A stretch of 64,000 nucleotides of DNA from Dactylellina haptotyla (GCA_031310005.1 CM062379.1:7719608-7783607), one strand, 5' to 3'; shown: positions 1-11,386, counted from the first letter of the stretch. Notes: generated by a model from the sequence alone, not told the origin. Program-made: numbers and translations.

Positions 1-248
1 CAGCTAAAAAAAGTTAGTCGTTGGATAGGCTGCTATTGATTAACTTATATTTGGGGCTGTTGAAAGATAGCACGCTTGCTGCTATTGGTATTGGTATTGG
101 TATTTCCATACTGATAATCTATTAATTTGCAAATATTTTAACCGATATAAAACTTTTATCGGGTAGATTAATGTGTTTCTGAGATTAATTTGAACTCAAT
201 GGAACTATTTGACAAATAATGGCTTTAAACATTATCGGGGAATCCACA

Positions 249-927
249 CTACTCGGTAATAGTCCACAAGACTTGGTGCTTATTATCAGCGTCTACTTTT
301 TTAGTAATCGTGTAGTGAGTGCTCTTGGTAGTGCAGGCGAAAGTGGCATCGTTGTCGCTTAATTGCTTGGAAGCAACTGTCACAAGAGCCCCACTTCTAC
401 CAATATGCCAAGCCCAATTTGCGGAAATACCATGCGAGTCTCCCTGTAGTTGATATTCTTGTTTCTGTCCCGAGCTGATAGTTGTGGGGGCATCTCCGAT
501 CAGTTTGCCAAAGCTACAGTTGAGACGGCTAGTTTGGAGGTCGCTGGTGGTATTGTTTACAAGTGTGACCGACAAATTGAAGTTCTCAGGTGTACCATGG
601 ACATTTGAGTGATCGTGCCCATATTCTTTGAGCTCATCTTCGAATTTCTTTTTCAAAGCATCTCGTTTCTTATTCAGCGCCTGAATTTCTTCGGATGATT
701 GAACCTTATCATCGAATTCGTCCCAGCTTTCGCCTCCAGTACCTTGCTCATAATTTTTAATGACAAGGTCCTCTCTCACTTTTTGCAGCGTATCATTATA
801 TTCATTTTCATGATCGTGCGCATTCCGCAGCTGCTCTACAGAGTTTTAGTAGAATGCCAATACAGACGGGTAGTAGGTACATACTCGCAATAACTTCTTT
901 GAAGGCTGGTGAGTTTGGGTTCGCCAT
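249..927 (-). CDS. Aegerolysin-like beta-sandwich protein with coiled-coil N-terminus (two exons)
   Basis: Predicted as complement(join(249..835,885..927)), 209 aa. The long frame has no ATG upstream, but a 43-nt first exon starting at ATG 927 (MANPNSPAFKEVIA) ends at a GTATGT donor. A TACTAAAAC branch-like site and a TGTAG acceptor restore the frame with a 49-nt intron. Residues 1-100 are charged and helical-looking (EFDDKVQSSEEIQALNKKRD), probably a coiled coil. The last 100 residues (NLSVTLVNNTTSDLQTS, FGKLIGDAPTTISSGQ) resemble the aegerolysin / ET79-type beta-sandwich pattern, in which an NNTSSDL strand is followed by G-W/L-x-PPxxI. No signal peptide is visible. Aegerolysins are small lipid-binding proteins, some acting with pore-forming partners; no such partner is encoded nearby. 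The family assignment is tentative; the gene model is stronger than the functional call. Confidence 0.55.
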
Positions 928-2441
928 TATATTAATAAAGTTTCGGAGAGAATCGATGCAAGCCTTGACCTTTTTCAAAGAAATTCAATCCAGATGATAG
1001 ATAATTACAATATTAACCAGCCAAAATAAGGAATAAGGACAAATATATATATTTGGCGGTGGCGCTGACCCCGCACGACGTAATGAGTAAGCCTTGCACT
1101 AGCCAGCTGTCATGATCGACATTGCTAAGAGAGAGAATGGTTCTTAGTGCGAATCAAACTGGTCTCGTTCTAATCAAACCTAAATAGTGGAGCCAAATAT
1201 ATTGCGTTGTCGTAGAATCAAACCCGCGCATACAGGCTGGCCCAGTCTCGAACTCAAACCAAAACACAACAGATCTCGTCATTGAAAATATTTTAGGTTT
1301 TACATATCAAGGATCTATCAATAGTTTGAGCATTAATCATTCGTGTTACAACCAGCCGCAATTCCTTGTTTCAGTATAAACTGCAATTTAAGCGCAGGAA
1401 TATCACTTGATATAAGTGAATGAAGCTGGAAATTAAGGTCGAATACGCCTCGCAATCGCTCGAACAAATTCTTGCGACATCTGGGGCAGAAAACTTTCTG
1501 CATCTATAGTATCGTACGACTCACAGGACAACGAACATACAAGGGGCTGCTCTTATGCCTGAGTATTCGAAGATGATGCAAACTTATCAGCGGTAATCGG
1601 GAGGAACGGTCGATGTTTGTTTGAGGTCATTTTACTATAGCCTATGTTTAGCATACGCTGGCTAGGGCGTTTGCCTAGCAAGTTGATTTTTGTATCACCA
1701 TATTCGTAACAGATGGTTTGCAGTAATCCTCTGGCGTTCGAATCTTGATATTCAATGTTACAGTACACTGAAAAATACTCATTTTTTTAACCGCGAACTA
1801 TACTCCCAAGCCGATCGTTTATATTCCGAACAACGAAATAAAGTTAATGATAGCCACAAGGTCTATATAACTTAAGAACTGAGAAGGTTTGAAAGCCAAT
1901 GCGGCTGAGTTCGTGAAACTGTAAGTTAAATATACAAAGATGATGATATCGATGTAACGCAGGTGTGCACTACAGAACTCTAGGCCAAAAGCTTCTTGTA
2001 AGCAAAGACAATAATGTATCCAATTCGGCATGAATTCGCTTTACTCATCAGGGCGGTCGGATATGTGGGGCTTTAATAAATACTGCAAATGTTTTCATAC
2101 ATCAAACATCAATATTCCGCCCTTGCTGCGAGTTTAAAAGTGAAGAGCTCTAAGAGTTGAGACGTTTAAATCTTCCGAAATTACTGATGAGATCAGACGT
2201 GTCGAGTTCATGTGTTGTGGGCACTGTCGCCCCGTTACCATTTTGAATAAACGAATCTCAGCCGCACATCAAGATTGTAAGGCTTCTAAAATTCAGTTGA
2301 TACCGATAAAAACGCGAGGGATGCTGAATCAAAAGAAAGATTTTACATCCACTAACTAATTAGAACAACGTCCCTCCGGAGTCGGGTTCCTCACCTTGGG
2401 AATTCCCCTCTACGATAAACTGTATCCTACCCTATTGCAGG

Positions 2442-3425
2442 ATGCAACTCTGGGCTTTGCTGGAGTGCAATTCTGGTACAGTTGTACCGATCCTTATTGC
2501 TTTTGCGACTTTCCTATTGGCCGCCGAGGCGGCAATTGGCGATATTTTTACCGCACCTACGCCAGGGGAGAGGATCAATGTCGGAAGCCCGTATAAACTT
2601 GTATGGGATGCCTCTATGATGCTATCCGGGATTGGTCTGAATACAGTCACTGTGGTTCTAGGGCAACCTGATGGCAAGGAGTTCCAAGCGATTACGACTA
2701 TCGGAGAGAGTATACCCAACAGCGGATCTTACGTGTGGAGTGTTCCATCAGATCTCGCACCTGGCGTATATCAGCTCAAGATATGGAATGATGATGTCCC
2801 CAACAATTTAGTTAGTATTTCGCAGCGATTCTATCTGAATAGCGTTAGCAACACAGCGGCAACAACGCTGGCAACACAACCAACAGCGGATCAGACGTCT
2901 ACGCACCCTTCAGACACACCACTAAGGACATCTCAGGCTAGAACTACAAGGGCGGACTCGGATTCAGGTTTGAGCTCGGGCTCCGAAGAGTCAAGCTCAC
3001 GGCCCACATCCATCGGCTCCCAAACATCAACGCCGGTAACGGAAACATCGTCAATCAGTTCAACAACAACACCCAACAACACACAAACCCGAAGTTTGAC
3101 CGATTCTCCTACCAGTTCATCGATTCCATCGCCTCCAGCCTCAACCAATCCGCCTATTGGGGCGATAGTTGGCGGAGTAATTGGAGGCTTAGTTGTAATT
3201 GTCACGGGCGCTCTTATTGGCATTTGGATTCTAGCGAAAGAGCGGAGGAAAAAGGCGTTTTACGTAGGAGAGAAAGAGATACCACAATTACCACCCGCGC
3301 CTCCAGACCCCCAGAACCAGTCGATCTGGGGAGGCGGCGCTGTTCAATCGATGAACCCACGGCAGGACCTTAGTGGTATTTACCCAGGACGTGATACTTT
3401 AGTGGAAGGGATTGCAAGATCATAG
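2442..3425 (+). CDS. Kre9/Knh1-domain single-pass cell-surface protein
   Basis: This is an uninterrupted 327-aa frame. Residues 13-31 are a hydrophobic signal sequence (VVPILIAFATFLLAAEAA). Residues 33-132 match the Kre9/Knh1-like N-terminal domain, with the family hallmarks PTPGERINVGSPYKLVW, IPNSGSYVWSVPSDL and YQLKIWND. A Ser/Thr-rich stalk (about 135-235), probably O-glycosylated, follows. A Gly/Val-rich transmembrane helix (239-264) ends in a basic stop-transfer KERRKK, and a proline-rich cytosolic tail closes the protein. This layout is that of a wall-anchored or wall-sensing type I membrane protein rather than a GPI protein, because the hydrophobic segment is followed by about 60 residues. 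ATG 2442 is the first in frame and gives the signal peptide directly. The domain call is firm; the biological role is inferred. Confidence 0.75.
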   Translation: MQLWALLECNSGTVVPILIAFATFLLAAEAAIGDIFTAPTPGERINVGSPYKLVWDASMMLSGIGLNTVTVVLGQPDGKEFQAITTIGESIPNSGSYVWSVPSDLAPGVYQLKIWNDDVPNNLVSISQRFYLNSVSNTAATTLATQPTADQTSTHPSDTPLRTSQARTTRADSDSGLSSGSEESSSRPTSIGSQTSTPVTETSSISSTTTPNNTQTRSLTDSPTSSSIPSPPASTNPPIGAIVGGVIGGLVVIVTGALIGIWILAKERRKKAFYVGEKEIPQLPPAPPDPQNQSIWGGGAVQSMNPRQDLSGIYPGRDTLVEGIARS

Positions 3426-3768
3426 CTTCGATGGTTACCCGGCCCAGTATAGAGATTGGGTATCAACCCAAGTTAATCTCCATCCTCAGCTTCAATAAAT
3501 TTAGAAGGTTCAGATACGATATAATTAATTTAACATGATAATTGAAAATATTGCTTAAAATTCCACTCTAGTCGGTATTCAGCCTTTAATAGGGCCATAT
3601 GCTAGTAATCGCATTCAATATTTAAATCTAGTTTCTTAGGTTTGTCGCTAAATCGAAACGGGTTACATGTAGCGATAAATTTGCTAAAAATAGATATAAA
3701 ATAATATATATAACAATGAAATAACAATAATAGTTGCACTATTTCCGGAGTTGAACTGTCATCAATAC

Positions 3769-5208
3769 CTACGCAGTGGTGGTCCCGAGCGCGGCAGCTA
3801 CGCTCGGATCCACTGCCGGCTTAGTAGAGAAGAGGGCCTTATTTTTGTTTGCATCGACTATAGCCTGCAGTTCGGGAGTCAGGGCGGGGACAGGCCCCAA
3901 AGCCGCACTCTCTTTTACGGCATATTCGGGCAAGGCTGGCTCAATTGGGGCAATAGGAAAGAACTTAAGCATATTGATGGCTGCAACAGGGATAAGGGCG
4001 AGCGTTGCAGCAACGTCCAAGGGATTCAAACCGGGAGCCCACAGCTGCATACTTTCCGTTGGAAGGTCAACTCGGCCAGGTCCAATAACAGCAGGCCCTC
4101 CATTAATGATTGCATCCTTGGTCAGGGCCCATGCTACATTATTATAAAGCACGCCTGAATGTCCATGGAGAACACCTGCCGGTGTGAATGGGCACCGCTG
4201 CTGTAGGTCAAAGTTTAGAACACCAACACCTCGTTTGTCCTTCATATAAGCCGACGCCATATCGCCGATCTGCGGCTGAACGACCTCATCGTACAATGAG
4301 GAGTAAATGGAAGTCGTAGGTACGTAGGCTGAATCACCGTCGTTGGCACGCAGTGTACGGATAAACTTGGAAAAGTACCACTGATGTAGAATCGCTGGGG
4401 CAGCAGCGATCGGGGGGGCCAGTAAGGTGCCATGAAAGTCCGCGGAGATGGCAACAAAGTTCTTTACCAAGTTGCGGGTGTGCGGCCAGTACTTGAGTGC
4501 CCACTGGATCGACAGGTTACCTTGGGACCAACCAATCACCGTGATCTGATGCTTGCTTATGTCGTCCCCTGTGTAGCCTCGATATGTTCGTAGCCATAGC
4601 CAGTGCATTGCGTACGCGATATATTCAGCGTTTTTGGGTGACTCGTCGCACATGGCGCCGGGGACGTTGACCCACGCGAAAGTTGCGAACCTGGGGCTGG
4701 CGTTCCTTAATAATTTGGCAAAATTGTGATGGTAACAACTTCCACCATAGGAGCCAGTTCCCGGCACAAGAAGGACAGGGTGCAGGTCGATGTATTTATC
4801 CCAGTCTGCATCCAGTTGTATGGCAGCTTTCAGCTTATCTTCTGAGATGCTATAGTTTGGAGTTTCAGGAGGGATGTAGCCGCTCTTGTCCTTGACTACC
4901 GGCAATCTAGGATCGTTTGGTGCGGTCACCCTGGGCCATATCCCCCCGATCGGGGCGGCATTGTTATTATTATTTGTACTGTCGATACCCGTAGGAATGA
5001 TGCCACCGCCGATAGTGGAGAGCGCATCACCAGTAACACCCTTGAGGCTTGGCGTGCTAAGGCCAAACTTGCTGGATGGGGCAGCGAATGGGGGCGCTGT
5101 TGTGCCAGGTACTGCTGGTATGGCAGTGGCAGGTGCAGTACTTGCTGGTGTAGCGGCCGGCGTCAATGCCGATACAGCCTTCTGCTTGAGGTAGGAAGAA
5201 AGGCTCAT
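3769..5208 (-). CDS. Candida antarctica lipase B-type alpha/beta hydrolase
   Basis: Intronless 479-aa frame starting at ATG 5208. The core (about 140-360) follows CALB closely. The oxyanion region is LLVPGTGSYGG (146-156), and the nucleophile elbow is GWSQGN with Ser228 (CALB has TWSQGG). The acid lies in SSLYDEVVQPQ with Asp307, and the catalytic histidine is His350 in LHGHSGVL. Further shared stretches are ISADFHGTLLAPP and AYVPTTSIYSS. The expected reaction is hydrolysis of esters, including lipids. The first 90 residues are Ala/Pro/Thr-rich low complexity with no clear hydrophobic signal peptide, unlike secreted CALB, so export may be non-classical, start elsewhere, or not occur. The C-terminal 100 residues beyond the core are hydrophobic then polar and also extend past the CALB length (317 aa mature). 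All three catalytic residues are present, so the gene looks functional. Confidence 0.85.
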   Translation of the reverse strand: MSLSSYLKQKAVSALTPAATPASTAPATAIPAVPGTTAPPFAAPSSKFGLSTPSLKGVTGDALSTIGGGIIPTGIDSTNNNNNAAPIGGIWPRVTAPNDPRLPVVKDKSGYIPPETPNYSISEDKLKAAIQLDADWDKYIDLHPVLLVPGTGSYGGSCYHHNFAKLLRNASPRFATFAWVNVPGAMCDESPKNAEYIAYAMHWLWLRTYRGYTGDDISKHQITVIGWSQGNLSIQWALKYWPHTRNLVKNFVAISADFHGTLLAPPIAAAPAILHQWYFSKFIRTLRANDGDSAYVPTTSIYSSLYDEVVQPQIGDMASAYMKDKRGVGVLNFDLQQRCPFTPAGVLHGHSGVLYNNVAWALTKDAIINGGPAVIGPGRVDLPTESMQLWAPGLNPLDVAATLALIPVAAINMLKFFPIAPIEPALPEYAVKESAALGPVPALTPELQAIVDANKNKALFSTKPAVDPSVAAALGTTTA

Positions 5209-7047
5209 CTTGATTGTTGATATCTAGACTAATAGTTTCTTAATTGGAGTTATGGGGTTTTAGAGTTATTGGGAGGTTGCTCAATTAGATATGATAATAA
5301 CCACCCTGAGGAAGATGAGATCTTGAAAGAATAGGGAATTGTGAGAGCTGTTGGGAACTGTTGATTTATATAAATCGTGTTATTCTGACTACCCCACTTC
5401 TGTCCATGGTTTGAGCTTTTAAGTTTCATATAAAATATTGAATATCAGCTCGAAAAAATCATCGGCGACAGCTATGCCGAGAATCTACGGAAGGTATGGT
5501 GTTCTCTAACTGGATCAGACCCGAAATAGCGATAGCTACCTCCGATTGCGACCTAATCCGCAGGCCGAACCGAACACTAGTCGTATCGATATCAAGCCAA
5601 GTAGTTTTCAAAACAGCGGATTAGATGGATTAACTATATCAGCAAGTACATACCCTGTTCTATTTCTTGCATTAAAGGCTGAGTATATACTAGTTGGCGA
5701 CTGCTCAGCTTTAGGAACTAAATTTCAGAGCTTTGTTGGTTCTAAGCCCTCGGATGTGTTGAGTATATGAGGGTTTATTTCCTCATGCCTGCATCTATAC
5801 CAGCTGATAGAATCCCTGCGAATGCATATCTTTTTCTCATTCTAGCTAGGGTAGAGACAAACAAAAAGGCTTCAGATGTCAAACATCCGGCGGCGCCGAC
5901 AGAAAACTAGGATTGCGACTCATGGCTAAGGCACACCACTGTGACTTGGACTGGGTTGCCTCTCACGACATTCCAGATACCACCTGATGCATAGCGATTG
6001 CGACTACGCATAGCTTCGAATACGCTGTCGAAGCTTAAACTGCCGTTTATTCTTGGAGTTGAGCACTAAAATTCACGGAATGTCATTTTAAAAAGATGTA
6101 TTTGTTCGCGATTGCGACTCTTGCTGTGGGTCTGGTTTAAACCTCCCGAGTTCCGCCACGCCGAGCCGGAAGCGATCGTGAGTGGCCTTATTTATTCCGC
6201 TGTGGATTTCTTTTTGCTTCCCTGGTAAAGCAGCCTGTTTTGCCCACATTGCGATTTAGCGCGCTCTTTGATCATAAAACGTAAGCCGGAGTAAACGGGG
6301 TCGTTTTTATAATGCCTAGGCGTTGTGTAGCTGAGAGTTTGCTGTCAGCGTTCCACTAATACTGAGAACTCGCGCTTCCAAAGAACAGTACCTGACTTTG
6401 TGTTCGCGTGATGCCCTCCGGTTCTGGTAATACGGTGCAACTGAGAATGATTCTGTTTTTGATTTACAGAGTCTAGCGTATATTTTGACGGCCCTGTCTA
6501 TCTAGCATATCCTTGCAGGTTCTAGCACAATAAGACACACACCGCCTATAAGTCTCGCGAGCCCTCCTTCGCTTAGCGGGAATGAACAAACATCTAAAAT
6601 ATCCTATTCGAGCATACAATGGCTCCAAATACAATTTATTACCCCGTATTTTCGAGGAAATAAAGACCTATGTTCAAGAGGTAAATAAAAAATGGGTGAC
6701 TGCTGAGGATTTTCAATGCAGTTACCACAACGCGCTCCTCTGCAAGTTCAGATAACAATGTGAAGGAAACCGAAGTGTTTTTAAACCGTTCGCCAGATTT
6801 AGGAAACAACCGCACTTGTGAGTTCTACCTGAGGGTACCGCTTTTAATCTCGGCGCAAAGAAAACCTCTATTTAAATAAGTTTATCAAACGAATCTTTGC
6901 GTAGCGTAACTAATAATTGGTATTGAAACTGGGGGTATAAAAGCTCGGATATGTACATAAGAACAAAAAATCTAGATGATATCATCAAACAGCCCTCCTA
7001 CGCCTCGAATAACAAGATTTACAGTGTATCAACACTTTGTGAATCTA
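5209..7047 (+). other. Gene-free interval between lipase and small secreted protein genes
   Basis: I see no coding frame with recognisable motifs or plausible exons here. About 5,209-5,400 is probably the promoter and leader of the minus-strand lipase gene. The only structure I noticed is a set of four copies of the 9-mer GATTGCGAC, listed separately. Confidence 0.5.
5544..6118 (+). repeat. Four direct copies of GATTGCGAC
   Basis: GATTGCGAC occurs at 5544-5552, 5911-5919, 5996-6004 and 6110-6118, all on the plus strand; the last three extend to GATTGCGACT. A specific 9-mer is expected roughly once per 260 kb per strand at even base composition, so four in 575 bp is unlikely by chance. It may be a factor-binding site array or the residue of an old repeat; I do not recognise the motif. 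Confidence 0.5.
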
Positions 7048-7434
7048 TCACGGACGTCCGGATGATGTAGGCTGAATCGTAGGTCGAACAGTTGGAGTAG
7101 ATCCTGTGCTGCTTGTGGGTGGAGCAGACCCGGTTGGCGTTGGGTCGGCTTCACAAGGCTTTCCGATCAAGTCTCGCAGCTTTTCCCAGATGATACCGTC
7201 ATATTTGCAACCGCGGAGACTTGGGAAAAGTGGGTGCGCCCGATCGACGGGGACACCAACGCTCCTCGCCCATTCGTTGATAGCGAAGATAACGCTCATT
7301 ATTTCTGCCTCTTGCGATTCAAGAGGTATTGGTGGCGCGGTAACAGGAGGCGGAACTGCGGCCTGAGGTGTGGGCATCGCATTTAGTCCGCTTGCGATAG
7401 TCGCGATGAGGAGAACCAGGCTTGCAGGGCGCAT
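7048..7434 (-). CDS. Small secreted proline/threonine-rich protein
   Basis: Intronless 128-aa frame from ATG 7434. Residues 1-19 form a clear signal peptide (MRPASLVLLIATIASGLNA) with an ALA-type cleavage site. The mature protein begins with a Pro/Ala-rich linker, then a compact segment of about 55 residues with two cysteines (GCKYDGIIWEKLRDLIGKPC), and ends in a Ser/Thr/Pro-rich tail (about 95-128). Small size, secretion signal and lack of a known domain fit the general class of candidate secreted effectors or wall-associated proteins. With only two cysteines it is not a hydrophobin or a knottin. I do not recognise a family. It stands alone, with gene-free sequence on both sides. Confidence 0.6.
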   Translation of the reverse strand: MRPASLVLLIATIASGLNAMPTPQAAVPPPVTAPPIPLESQEAEIMSVIFAINEWARSVGVPVDRAHPLFPSLRGCKYDGIIWEKLRDLIGKPCEADPTPTGSAPPTSSTGSTPTVRPTIQPTSSGRP

Positions 7435-9425
7435 TTTGTGATGATAAGGATAAGAATTGAAGGGATTTAATAATCAGATGTAAATCAGTGATCTGATCAA
7501 TGGACAAGATGTTGTGAATAAATATCCGATTGAGGTATTGCTGAAGCGAATATCTCTTTGATCATCGTACGGAGCTACCACCAATCTATATATACTTTGA
7601 TATAGGGATATCAAGATCACACGACATGACCGCCAAGCCCGAGAACGGACATTCTATTGCTACTACCTACAATGATCATCGCGGCGACCCTGTAATCTCC
7701 TAGATGTTCTCACCAGCCAGGTTCAGAAGGGCGCCCAGTCCCCAATGTCTAACATTTCGCCCGAGTCGGCTTGGTTGATCTGGATCAAGTTTTGAACCAG
7801 ATTTCCCCGGTTTTAAAATGCTGGGTCTAGCTGTAGTGGGATTTCCAACTAGATGTCATTTATCAGAAGTCAGCACGTTATATTGGGCTGAACCCTTGTG
7901 CTTGTCCGGGTAGTGCCTTGTTGCGTTGGAATTCCAGTGGATGCCAAGCCAAAAACTAGCCGTGCGCTGGCTATCTCGCGTGTTGAAGACACAATCCTTC
8001 CCTTCATATATCTTTCTCGATTGAGAGAATTTGGTCTTTGCTATTATTGATTCGAGATGCTTCGCTAGGGTTAAGATGCTTTTGATCGGCATTCTCTGTT
8101 AGAATTATATCTTATAAATATTCGAGTATCATAGGCATCCTCGCGCGAGCATGACTACCAACAAACCACCAAGATATAAGGATGAAACATTCAAAAAGCG
8201 AGTTCAAACAAAGATTAGCTTATCAGATTTCGCAATTTTAAGAATATAACCTTCCGAGATTTGTACTCCGATGCAAGCCAAACATGTCAACAGCCAAATT
8301 AACGGGAGTCGATCTGATACTCCGCTGGGGTCTTTGTTGCACTTATTCGTTAACTGGTCATGCGTGACTGACCACGTTTTTCTACTCTCGGCTATTGCTT
8401 GTCCGCCCGAAGGCAGGGTAATAAAGGAAATTCTCCGAAACTAGCGCTACACTTATGCTAGCTTGGAAGTTTTACAAAGCAATGTAATTGATAGAATAAA
8501 AATGTAAAAAAAGTTCGAATATCTTCCAAGTTTACCGATATAAGAAGAATTATATCTATTGAATATAGGATGAAAGAGAACTCCATTGAGGTAATTTATT
8601 TTACGAACGCTAGAAACTGAAGGTGTTACAGCGCACGCACAAGGTCGCTGGAAGAAAGCACAACACATTCTAGACTCGGTTCACATGAAAAGCTTGACCC
8701 TTAGTATGTAATGAAAACGCAGGCTGCTATCAACGTAGTTATGCGTAGTTGATTTACATCTACTAACCTTCCTGCTTCCGCTGGACGAGAACGCTGCGTT
8801 TCATCGAATATGCAATCAGCTAACCTCGAATGTCTCATGGGGACCCATGTTCGAGACTCTTTACTATTTGACCTACCATATGCAGTAAGAGAGTTAGAGA
8901 ACCTAGATTGAGCTTGTGTGCTAAATGGGGATAAAGTTGAATATCTCTAGGCTTAAAAGGGTTTAGAGCAGTAAGAAAAGGTCGCCAAACAAGCCCTAGG
9001 CTATAAGCAGGCACCCAAGGCCAAAACGTAATATTCCCGATGGTGATACCAGTGATGCATATATTATAGCTAAAGGAAGAGTAGCCTATCAAGATTGTAG
9101 CCACATCTCGCATCCCAAGGTGTCTTGTATCCTCGTAGTAGAATAAGTTGTACCATTGCCTAAAAGCAATCGCAAAAAACGTGTTGGAACTTGGCACCTA
9201 TCGCCTACCTTTCGCGAAAATACAATTGAGATCGGAACCCATATAGTCATGGTAAGTTGCTAATAACTAGCTCCTATATCTACGTTTAAACAGCCTAACA
9301 CTCATAGCAAGCCTTATGGGTACCCTGGGTATAGTAGATCTGTGCATTAGGCCCTCGCGGACCTACTCGGCTTCGGCACGACGGGTATCGCGTTGACGAC
9401 CGTGATTCCCTTTTGTACAGCAGCA
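7435..9425 (+). other. Interval without a supported gene
   Basis: Only short frames are present, such as minus-strand 8835-9197, without domain motifs, signal peptides or convincing splice structure. It may contain decayed sequence, given the broken genes immediately to the right, but I could not identify any parent family. Confidence 0.45.
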
Positions 9426-10432
9426 CTAGCATATAACTCGCACCCGGCGTATCAGCTTCAAATAAAAGCTTTTCAAATCCCAACTTGGAGATCTACAAAA
9501 GTTCTTTAAGGCGTTAACCACTGCTATCAATTTGCCCCAGTCCGAAAATTGCGAATGCGCGCAAAGGCCCTGTACTAATAACTGCGCGTCGTCTCCTCCT
9601 CCTCCATATCCATGGTAGGAAGGATTAAACTCATCGCTATTATCGTTACAATCACCGCTATCAGATTCATGACCATCGGAATCAAAACCAGCATGTATTA
9701 CTGTGGCTTTGGTCCCGAAATGTTGCCTCATGTACTTTTCGTAAGCCTTTTTAGTAGATGCTTTTTCTCTTTCATTCACTTTGAATCTTGGGTATTTGCG
9801 TAGGAATTGTGTTGTTTCGTTAATAATATTGTCCTTAAGACCCGGAATTTGCAAATTCTGCCGCGGCATACAGTTGGACAATCTGTTCGTATTTAAATGA
9901 TTTTGGTGGCATTTTGTACGGTGTTTCGTACATCCAGGTGGCGACCGCTTCAAAGGTATCAGCTGAAATGTTATTTAATGTTACGATACCGGTTTTCGAT
10001 TCTAGAAATTGCCCGTTGCAGATGGCCTTCATATAGCTAGATTTATCGATTACTTTTTTAGAGTAAAGCGGAAAGGATCTCTGCATGGTACCAGACCCCG
10101 CGATGACTTCCATGTCAGTTTCTTTGAAGGACTTGAGTTTAACTAATCTGATAAGATTGAAGGTCAGCCTCGTATCTAGTTGGAGTGATTGATGGTGCTA
10201 TTGTAAAGAAAGGCGGATACTTTAAAATCCAACTATCAGATTCTTCTACACCGGGTGTAAATACAAAGTCATCATCCTTCTGATCAATTATCATGGTCGG
10301 AGGCGGTTCGGCCGTAGATTCGTCATTTTGAGCTATTGCTGGGTGGTGAGTCGTGGGTTCATCGCTATTTGTTGGATTAGGTTTCGAACCGGTTTTCGAT
10401 TTTGAAACCCCGAAACGTGTAGTTGGAGCCAT
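9426..10432 (-). pseudogene. BTB/POZ domain gene, frameshifted
   Basis: The start is ATG 10432 (MAPTTRFGVSKSK). This first frame has a Ser/Thr/Pro-rich leader and stops at 10139. The BTB core continues in another frame (FKETDMEVIAGSG; YMKAICNGQFLES; DTFEAVATWMYETPY; QLYAAAEFANSG) and stops at 9835. A third frame carries on with LKDNIINETTQFLRKYPRF to 9426. Around 9843 one G too many in a short G run explains the second break: with two Gs the frame would read through NSGLKD. The break near 10139-10200 could be a small indel or an intron I cannot place, since no consensus donor/branch/acceptor set fits. Fungal BTB proteins usually act as Cul3 adaptors or scaffolds. The sequence between lesions is well preserved, so the damage is recent or a sequencing error. 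Confidence 0.6.
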
Positions 10433-10740
10433 TGTAAATTTTGTTTGATTCTGTGTATTCGATCTAATATCTTTATTATTATCCGGGCTATAGCGGGGTT
10501 TTAAATAGATCTTTGGTTGACGGCGTCGTAGCGATAAAATAGCTCTCAATAGGTAGAACTCTGAGATGCTGGACTTTATATACCCGTCAGATCCGTTCGC
10601 CAACTTTCCCGGATCCTCGACAAACGCGAATCGAATCGAATATTCACGGAAACATTCCAAAAGAAAAACAGAAGATGAAACAAACTTGCAACACACACAC
10701 ACGTCGCGTGGCGGAGATGTGAATGTTCAGCCTTTTGAAC

Positions 10741-10955
10741 GGAGAAGTTAATTGGATTTCAAAGAAGCCCGCTATATTCCCATGACTCAGATATACCTGG
10801 CAAAGTATTTGGCGAAGAGGGAAAAATTACACATACGCGTGACGTGTCAAAGATATAGAATTTTTTGGATGGAGAGGTTAGTTGGGTTCAAATCAGCCTG
10901 GTTTATACTTTATTCCCATGACTCAAATAAACCTAGTAAAGTATTTTGGCGAAGT
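10741..10955 (+). repeat. Diverged direct repeat, two copies about 130 bp apart
   Basis: Copy 1 (about 10741-10820) and copy 2 (about 10871-10955) share the order GGAGAGGTTAGTTGG-like, then ATTCCCATGACTCA, then ACCT(G)G(C/T)AAAGTATTT and GGCGAAG. Differences include several transitions and small indels. It lies just upstream of the broken BTB gene. Confidence 0.5.
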
Positions 10956-11386
10956 GGTAATCTAGCACCACATTTGTATTGGGCCATGTATACTTATCAT
11001 ATAAGTTTTGAACCTCAAATTCGCACTTCTGAAGCACATTCCTTTGGTTCGAATTGGTGCGATAATCCTTGTTTTGGTTCTTCCAATATTTTTTTTACAT
11101 TGTCTTAACGCCAAAAATATCGGGTTTGCCGGGTTCTACTTTACTCACTTATTAGATCTTGGCTTTAAGAATTTGTGTCCAGACTTCTAGGTCGGTCGCA
11201 GTTAGACTGTTGTTCGTGAGCGCAAAATTTTGGTCCTCTGATTTCAACTTTGTGTTGCGCGAGTCTTTGCTACGAGACGTGAGCAAGCACCAGATTGACC
11301 AACTCAAATAAATGTTATTACTTTTTATTTATAACTATTGTACTCGGTATTCTCTAGGAGATGTTATATTAGAGTTTCTGAAATAT

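Noticed and set aside
8835-9197. 120-codon minus-strand frame
   Set aside because: No recognisable domain and no splice partners; it sits among decayed sequence, so I could not support a gene.
11040-11075. tRNA B-box-like GGTTCGA
   Set aside because: No matching A box, acceptor stem or CCA-proximal pairing around it; no tRNA gene recognised in the window.
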